DNA of 64,000 bases, from contig JALUTY010000078.1 of assembly GCA_027021615.1 (NCBI GenBank), forward strand, positions 174,877-238,876. Direction: 5' to 3'. Position numbers and translations under genes: made by a program. This DNA is from a bacterium. Its GTDB lineage: Bacteria; Desulfobacterota; Deferrisomatia; Deferrisomatales; Deferrisomataceae. Position 1 is the first letter of the stretch. Every line of letters starts with the position of its first letter. Positions 60,795 through 64,000 of this stretch are shown in pieces. A model generated the notes under the pieces. It did not search any database and was not told the origin of the DNA. It was given only the letters and a program-made list of their open reading frames with translations.

Positions 60795-61777
60795 CCCTCG
60801 GAGCGGTACGCGCGCGTGAACCGCAGGAACCTCTCCAGGGCCGGCGCCGGGCGCTTGGCCCGGAGCCGCACCTCGAAGAAGGTGCGCCGCACCCGGAAAC
60901 CCTCCACCGCCAGGCGCACCAGCTCGCCCCGGGCCAGCTCGTCCCTCACCGTGAGCTCCGAGAAGTACGACACCCCGAGCCCGGCGATCACCGAGCGTTT
61001 GATCGCCTCCACCGAGCCCAACTGCACGCCCTCGGGGCAGGGCAGCCCGCGGCCAAGGCAGTACGCCTCGACCGTGCGGCGGGTGGCCGAGCCGGGCTCC
61101 CGCACGAACACCCGGTAGCGCCAGATCTCCTCCAGGGTCATCCCCTGTTTTCCGGTCCGGGGTCCCGGTGCCTCGCCAGTCCCCCCCGAGCCCCCCGCCC
61201 TCCCGCCCGCTGCCTGGTGGAGAGGGGGAGGGGGGGCAAGGGGATGGCCGGGGGCGCACGCGAAGAAGATCTCGTCCTCTTGGAACGGCTCGGCCACGAG
61301 CTCGGCTGCGGCCACGGCCTCGCCCACGTACGCCACGTCGAAGACGTTTCGGAGCAACCCCTCCAGGATGTGCGCCGAGTTCTCGATCTCCAGCGTGACG
61401 TCGATCCCCGGGTGCCGGGCCGTGAACCGGGCGATGAGCCCGGGCAGGAAGTAGGTGCCGATGGACGTGCTGGCCCCCACCCGCACCGACCCCCGGCGCC
61501 CGTCCCTCAGGGCTTCGAACGCCTCTCCCAGTTCTGCCACTTCCGCCTCGATCCGCTCCACCCGGTTCAGCAGCGCGCGGCCGGCATCCGTCAGGAACAC
61601 GCGCTTCCCGATTTGCTCCACCAGGGGCACGCCGAGGATCTCGGTAAGGCTGCGCACCTGGGCCGATACGGCCGGCTGGGTGAGCCCGAGCTCCTCGCCG
61701 GCCCGGGTGAAGCTGCGGTGCCGGGCCACGGCCCGGAATACGCGAAGCTGGTGGAGGGTGAGACGCCGAAGGTCCAT
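60791..61777 (-). CDS. LysR family transcriptional regulator
   Basis: The 328-residue protein has the LysR winged helix (LHQLRVFRAVARHRSFTRAGEELGLTQPAVSAQVRSLTEILGVPL, residues 8-52). The periplasmic-binding-like effector domain follows, with GASTSIGTYFLPGLIARF at about 100-118. About 30 residues near 190-220 (Pro/Gly/Ala-rich) form an unusual insertion within the effector domain. It is divergent from the TauE/SafE gene with 76 bases between the start codons, so it probably controls that permease and perhaps selD. The CysL-like shape hints at a sulfur-compound ligand, by inference. Confidence 0.9.
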   Translation of the reverse strand: MDLRRLTLHQLRVFRAVARHRSFTRAGEELGLTQPAVSAQVRSLTEILGVPLVEQIGKRVFLTDAGRALLNRVERIEAEVAELGEAFEALRDGRRGSVRVGASTSIGTYFLPGLIARFTARHPGIDVTLEIENSAHILEGLLRNVFDVAYVGEAVAAAELVAEPFQEDEIFFACAPGHPLAPPPPLHQAAGGRAGGSGGTGEAPGPRTGKQGMTLEEIWRYRVFVREPGSATRRTVEAYCLGRGLPCPEGVQLGSVEAIKRSVIAGLGVSYFSELTVRDELARGELVRLAVEGFRVRRTFFEVRLRAKRPAPALERFLRFTRAYRSEG

Positions 61778-61853
61778 GAACCAAAACTACATGAATGAGA
61801 AGAAGAAAAACAATCAATTTCCTTTTACTTCGTCCGGGGGCTACCCTGGTCCC

Positions 61854-62642
61854 ATGGAGCAGATGGCAGCCGTTTTGGGGATCGGGCTATTGGGCGGGGT
61901 CGTGTCGGGGTTTCTCGGGATCGGCGGCGGCATCGTCACGGCCCCGCTTCTTCTGTACGTCCCCCCGGGCCTGGGGCTTGCGCCGCTGTCCATGCACCAG
62001 GTCAGCGGGCTCACCATCGCGCAGTCCCTGTTTGCGGGGTTCCTGGGTGCGTTCTCCCATGCACGGCGGGGCTCGGTGGACCCGGGGCTGGCCGGGATCA
62101 TGGCGTCGGTGATATTCGTAGCGTCCTTGGCCGGAGCATTGCTATCGCGGTACGTTTCCCCTGACGGGTTGCTGGCCGTGTTCGGGGTGCTGGTGCTTGC
62201 CGCAGGGGTCCTGCTGTTCCGGCCTCCGCGGGCGCCCGAGGATCGGCCGCGCAGGCCCGGCGGTTTTTCCCGGCGGGGGGCGGCGGGCGTCGCCTCGGTG
62301 GTGGGGGTTGTCGGCGGGCTCGTCGGGCAGGGGGGGTCGTTCCTGCTCATCCCGGCTATGACCGGGCTACTGCGGGTGCCGCTCCGGGTGGCCATGGGGA
62401 GCAACTTGGTGATCGTGTGCGCCTCATCCCTTGCGGGGTTTCTGGGGAAGGCCGCCACGGGGCAGGTGCCGTTCCCCCTGGCTCTGGCACTCATCGCCGG
62501 GGTGATGCCCGGGGTGCGGGTGGGGGCCTGGTGGCACCATCGCACTCCGACGCGGGTGCTGCGGCTGGCGCTGGGGCTGGTGCTCCTGGCCGCGGGCACG
62601 CGGATCGCGTGGGACCTGTTCGTGGACCGAGCCGTGGGCTGA
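61854..62642 (+). CDS. TauE/SafE family membrane permease
   Basis: The protein has 262 residues from ATG 61854; an upstream ATG near 61778 would add residues of low complexity. About seven to eight membrane helices are predicted. The family's two internal repeats show: GLLGGVVSGFLGIGGGIVTAPLLLY and VGVVGGLVGQGGSFLLIPAM. TauE/SafE proteins move sulfite, sulfoacetate or related organosulfur anions. Only 17 bases separate it from selD, so the two should be co-transcribed. A selenium- or sulfur-oxyanion role is a reasonable guess, not shown. Confidence 0.85.
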   Translation: MEQMAAVLGIGLLGGVVSGFLGIGGGIVTAPLLLYVPPGLGLAPLSMHQVSGLTIAQSLFAGFLGAFSHARRGSVDPGLAGIMASVIFVASLAGALLSRYVSPDGLLAVFGVLVLAAGVLLFRPPRAPEDRPRRPGGFSRRGAAGVASVVGVVGGLVGQGGSFLLIPAMTGLLRVPLRVAMGSNLVIVCASSLAGFLGKAATGQVPFPLALALIAGVMPGVRVGAWWHHRTPTRVLRLALGLVLLAAGTRIAWDLFVDRAVG

Positions 62643-62659
62643 ATGAGGAGAGAAAGGTC

Positions 62660-63715
62660 ATGAATCCCTTTCGGAAGAAGAAGACCCTGATGGGCGTGTC
62701 GCGCACCTGCGGGTGAGCGGCCAAGGTGGATCCGACGGTCCTGTCGGATGCGCTGAAGCACCTGCCCCGGTGCGACGACCCGGACCTCCTGGTGGGGTTC
62801 GAGACCTCGGACGACGCCGCGGTGTACCGGGTGGCCCCGGACGTGGCCCTGGTCACCACGGTGGACTACATCACGCCGGTGGTGGACGACCCGGTGTGGT
62901 TCGGCCGGATCGCGGCGGCCAACTCCCTGTCGGACGTGTGGGCCATGGGCGGCCGGCCCGTGACCGCCTTGAACCTGGTGAACTTCCCGGCCGGCACCCT
63001 GGACCCGGGGATCCTGCGGGACATGCTCCGGGGCGGGGCCGAGAAGGTGGCCGAGGCCGGCGCCTGCCTGGCCGGGGGTCACACCGTGGACGACCCCGAG
63101 CCCAAGTACGGCCTGGCGGTCACCGGCGTGGTCCACCCGGACCGGGTGCTCACGAACCGGGGCGCCCGGCCGGGCGACGCCCTGGTGCTCACCAAGCCCC
63201 TGGGCACGGGCGTGATCTTCAACGCCAACCGGGCGGGGAAGTACCCCAAGGACCTGCTGGAGGGCGCGGTCCTTCCCGTGGCGGCCGCCTTGAACCGGGT
63301 TCCGCTGGAGACGGCCCTCCGGCACGGGGTGCACGCCCTCACCGACATCACGGGGTTTGGGTTCGCGGGCCATGCCCTGGAGATGGCCCGGGGCTCGGGG
63401 GTGCGGCTCGCCGTGTCGTTCCGGGCGCTTCCCCTGTACCCGGCCGCGACCGAGATGTACGCCGCGGGCGTGACCACGGGCTCCAACGCGGGCAACCGGC
63501 GGGTCTGCGGCGAGCGTTTGTCCGTGCGAGCCACGCTCCAGCCGGAGCAGGAGGAGCTCCTGGTGGACCCCCAGACCTCGGGAGGGCTCCTGATCGCCCT
63601 GCCGGAGGGGCAAGCCCGGGCCCTCGTGGCGGATCTCCACGCGGCCGGCGTTCCCTGGGCCGCGGTGGTGGGCCGGGTGGAGGAGGGCGAGCCGGCCCTG
63701 GTGGTCGAGGGCTGA
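62660..63715 (+). CDS. selD: Selenophosphate synthetase SelD, selenocysteine-containing
   Basis: The full protein has 351 residues from ATG 62660 (ribosome binding site GAGGAGAG). An in-frame TGA at 62714-62716 encodes residue 19 in RTCGUAAKVDP, exactly where SelD has its catalytic Cys or Sec, followed by the essential Lys22. Reading continues into a complete SelD: FETSDDAAVYRV, TTVDYITPVVDDPVWFGRIAAANSLSDVWAMGGRPVTALN, AGGHTVDDPEPKYGLAVTGVV, DITGFGFAGH and DPQTSGGLLIA. SelD makes selenophosphate from selenide and ATP. A gene finder that treats TGA as stop would start late, at GTG 62726, and lose the active site. Confidence 0.94.
62730..62749 (+). promoter_or_regulatory. Bacterial SECIS element in selD
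   Basis: ATCCGAC (62730-62736) pairs perfectly with GTCGGAT (62743-62749) around the loop GGTCCT. The loop begins 21 bases after the UGA, and its first bases are GG, as SelB-bound bacterial SECIS hairpins require. Confidence 0.85.
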
Positions 63716-63729
63716 CGGAGGGGCAGACG

Positions 63730-63758
63730 AAAAAACCGTCGTCCTCCGGCGGAAGGAC
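63730..63758 (-). terminator. Minus-strand intrinsic terminator downstream of selD
   Basis: On the minus strand GTCCTTCC...GGAGGAC (63758-63741) forms a short hairpin, then GACGG and TTTTTT (63735-63730). It implies a minus-strand transcript arriving from the right, although no minus-strand gene is visible between 63760 and 64000. Confidence 0.55.
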
Positions 63759-63795
63759 CGGTGCAGGACGTCACTGACGAGCCCGGCGATCCGCT

Positions 63796-63863
63796 GTCCG
63801 GCGGCCACGGGCCGCCCTATGAGCCTTCTGCGCCACGCTTAGGGCGCGCCGTGCGCGCCGGAC
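63796..63863. other. Twin-hairpin structured element with complementary loops
   Basis: GTCC (63796-63799) and GGAC (63860-63863) enclose two perfect 7-base-pair hairpins: GGCGGCC-ACG-GGCCGCC (63800-63816) and GGCGCGC-CGT-GCGCGCC (63843-63859). They are separated by 26 bases. The two triloops are complementary to each other. It may be a small RNA on the minus strand, ending at the terminator at 63730, or a DNA-level element. I recognise no known class. Confidence 0.5.
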
Positions 63864-63872
63864 ATCCAAGGC

Positions 63873-63900
63873 TTACTAATACCAACGAAACTATTGTCAG
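63873..63900 (-). promoter_or_regulatory. Weak candidate promoter for a minus-strand RNA
   Basis: Minus-strand CTGACA (63900-63895), 16 bases, TAGTAA (63878-63873), in a locally AT-rich patch just upstream of the twin hairpins. The transcript would be about 135 nt long up to the terminator. The remaining 63901-64000 shows an imperfect GGTGGGG / CCCCACC inverted repeat and nothing else. Confidence 0.35.
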
Positions 63901-64000
63901 ATCCCCGGCGTTCACAAGGGAACCAGCGGGTGGGGGGCTGGTGGAGAGCCGGGCGCGGCCCCTCACGTCGCCGCGCCCCCACCAAGCCGGAATCGCCTTG

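Noticed and set aside
62726..63715. SelD starting at GTG 62726, or selD being a frameshifted pseudogene
   Set aside because: The upstream codons carry a start with ribosome binding site and the conserved Cys-Gly before the TGA, and a SECIS hairpin follows, so recoding explains the stop.
63796..63863. Guanidine-II (mini-ykkC) riboswitch
   Set aside because: Two hairpins in tandem fit loosely, but the loops are triloops ACG and CGT rather than ACGR tetraloops, and no exporter gene follows in the window.
63730..63900. tRNA-Sec (selC) next to selD
   Set aside because: A CTCATA stretch on the minus strand looks like a UCA anticodon, but there is no long acceptor or variable arm and no T-loop sequence.

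Overview
The window is very GC-rich and gene-dense, with long same-strand runs joined by ATGA, GTGA or TGATG overlaps. It looks like chromosome from a Gram-negative, anaerobe-type bacterium of the former Deltaproteobacteria (Desulfobacterota, Desulfuromonadota or Deferrisoma-like). The signs are the order pilMNOPQ-aroC-aroK-aroB, a Rex redox repressor, a TrmD-linked SPOUT methyltransferase, a tungstate-type ABC transporter, a selenoprotein SelD, FeoB, sigma-54 activators and lipoproteins. The lineage is inferred from gene content only. No rRNA, tRNA or CRISPR array was seen.

Layout. 1-2.7 kb (minus): deoxynucleoside kinase (cut by the window edge), single-domain response regulator, glycosyltransferase and rex with its own promoter/operator. 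2.8-12.2 kb (plus): CpoB-like and LysM envelope proteins, then ffh-rpsP-rimM-trmD-SPOUT methyltransferase-rplS-rnhB-yraN and gyrA. 12.2-13.3 kb: gene-free island of dispersed repeats. 13.3-28.4 kb (plus): type IV pilus alignment and secretin genes pilMNOPQ, then aroC, aroK, aroB, three putative surface lipoproteins (VWA, small acidic, 1281-residue Ig-repeat), a TPR protein, a roadblock protein and aroQ. 28.7-38.5 kb: gcvH, TPR protein, degenerate ATPase, secA, argJ, M42 peptidase, rseC, smpB. 38.8-40.7 kb: attenuated leader (probable molybdenum/tungsten cofactor-class riboswitch) and a tungstate-type ABC permease and ATPase.

40.7-46.1 kb (minus): chemoreceptor with a sigma-28-like promoter, OmpR-type two-component pair, and a lipoprotein made of two near-identical halves. 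46.5-60.8 kb is the metal and envelope-stress region. It holds a ZraS-like kinase, a small Cys-rich exported protein, two beta-helix proteins, a PhnD-type binding protein, UspA, a membrane polyferredoxin, divergent feoB and arsR-zntA sharing two copies of one palindromic operator, a ZraR-like sigma-54 activator, and a sigma-54 promoter in front of three small envelope proteins including a ZraP/Spy-like one. The likely logic is metal sensing in the cytoplasm (ArsR) and in the periplasm (ZraS, ZraR), with export by the P-type ATPase and periplasmic buffering by the small proteins. 60.8-64 kb: LysR regulator, TauE/SafE permease and selD, which reads through an in-frame UGA with a SECIS hairpin. 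A structured non-coding segment follows at the right end.

At least four kinds of intergenic repeat recur (two families of about 150-230 bp, a degenerate octamer array and heptamer arrays). Together they fill most of the long non-coding gaps.
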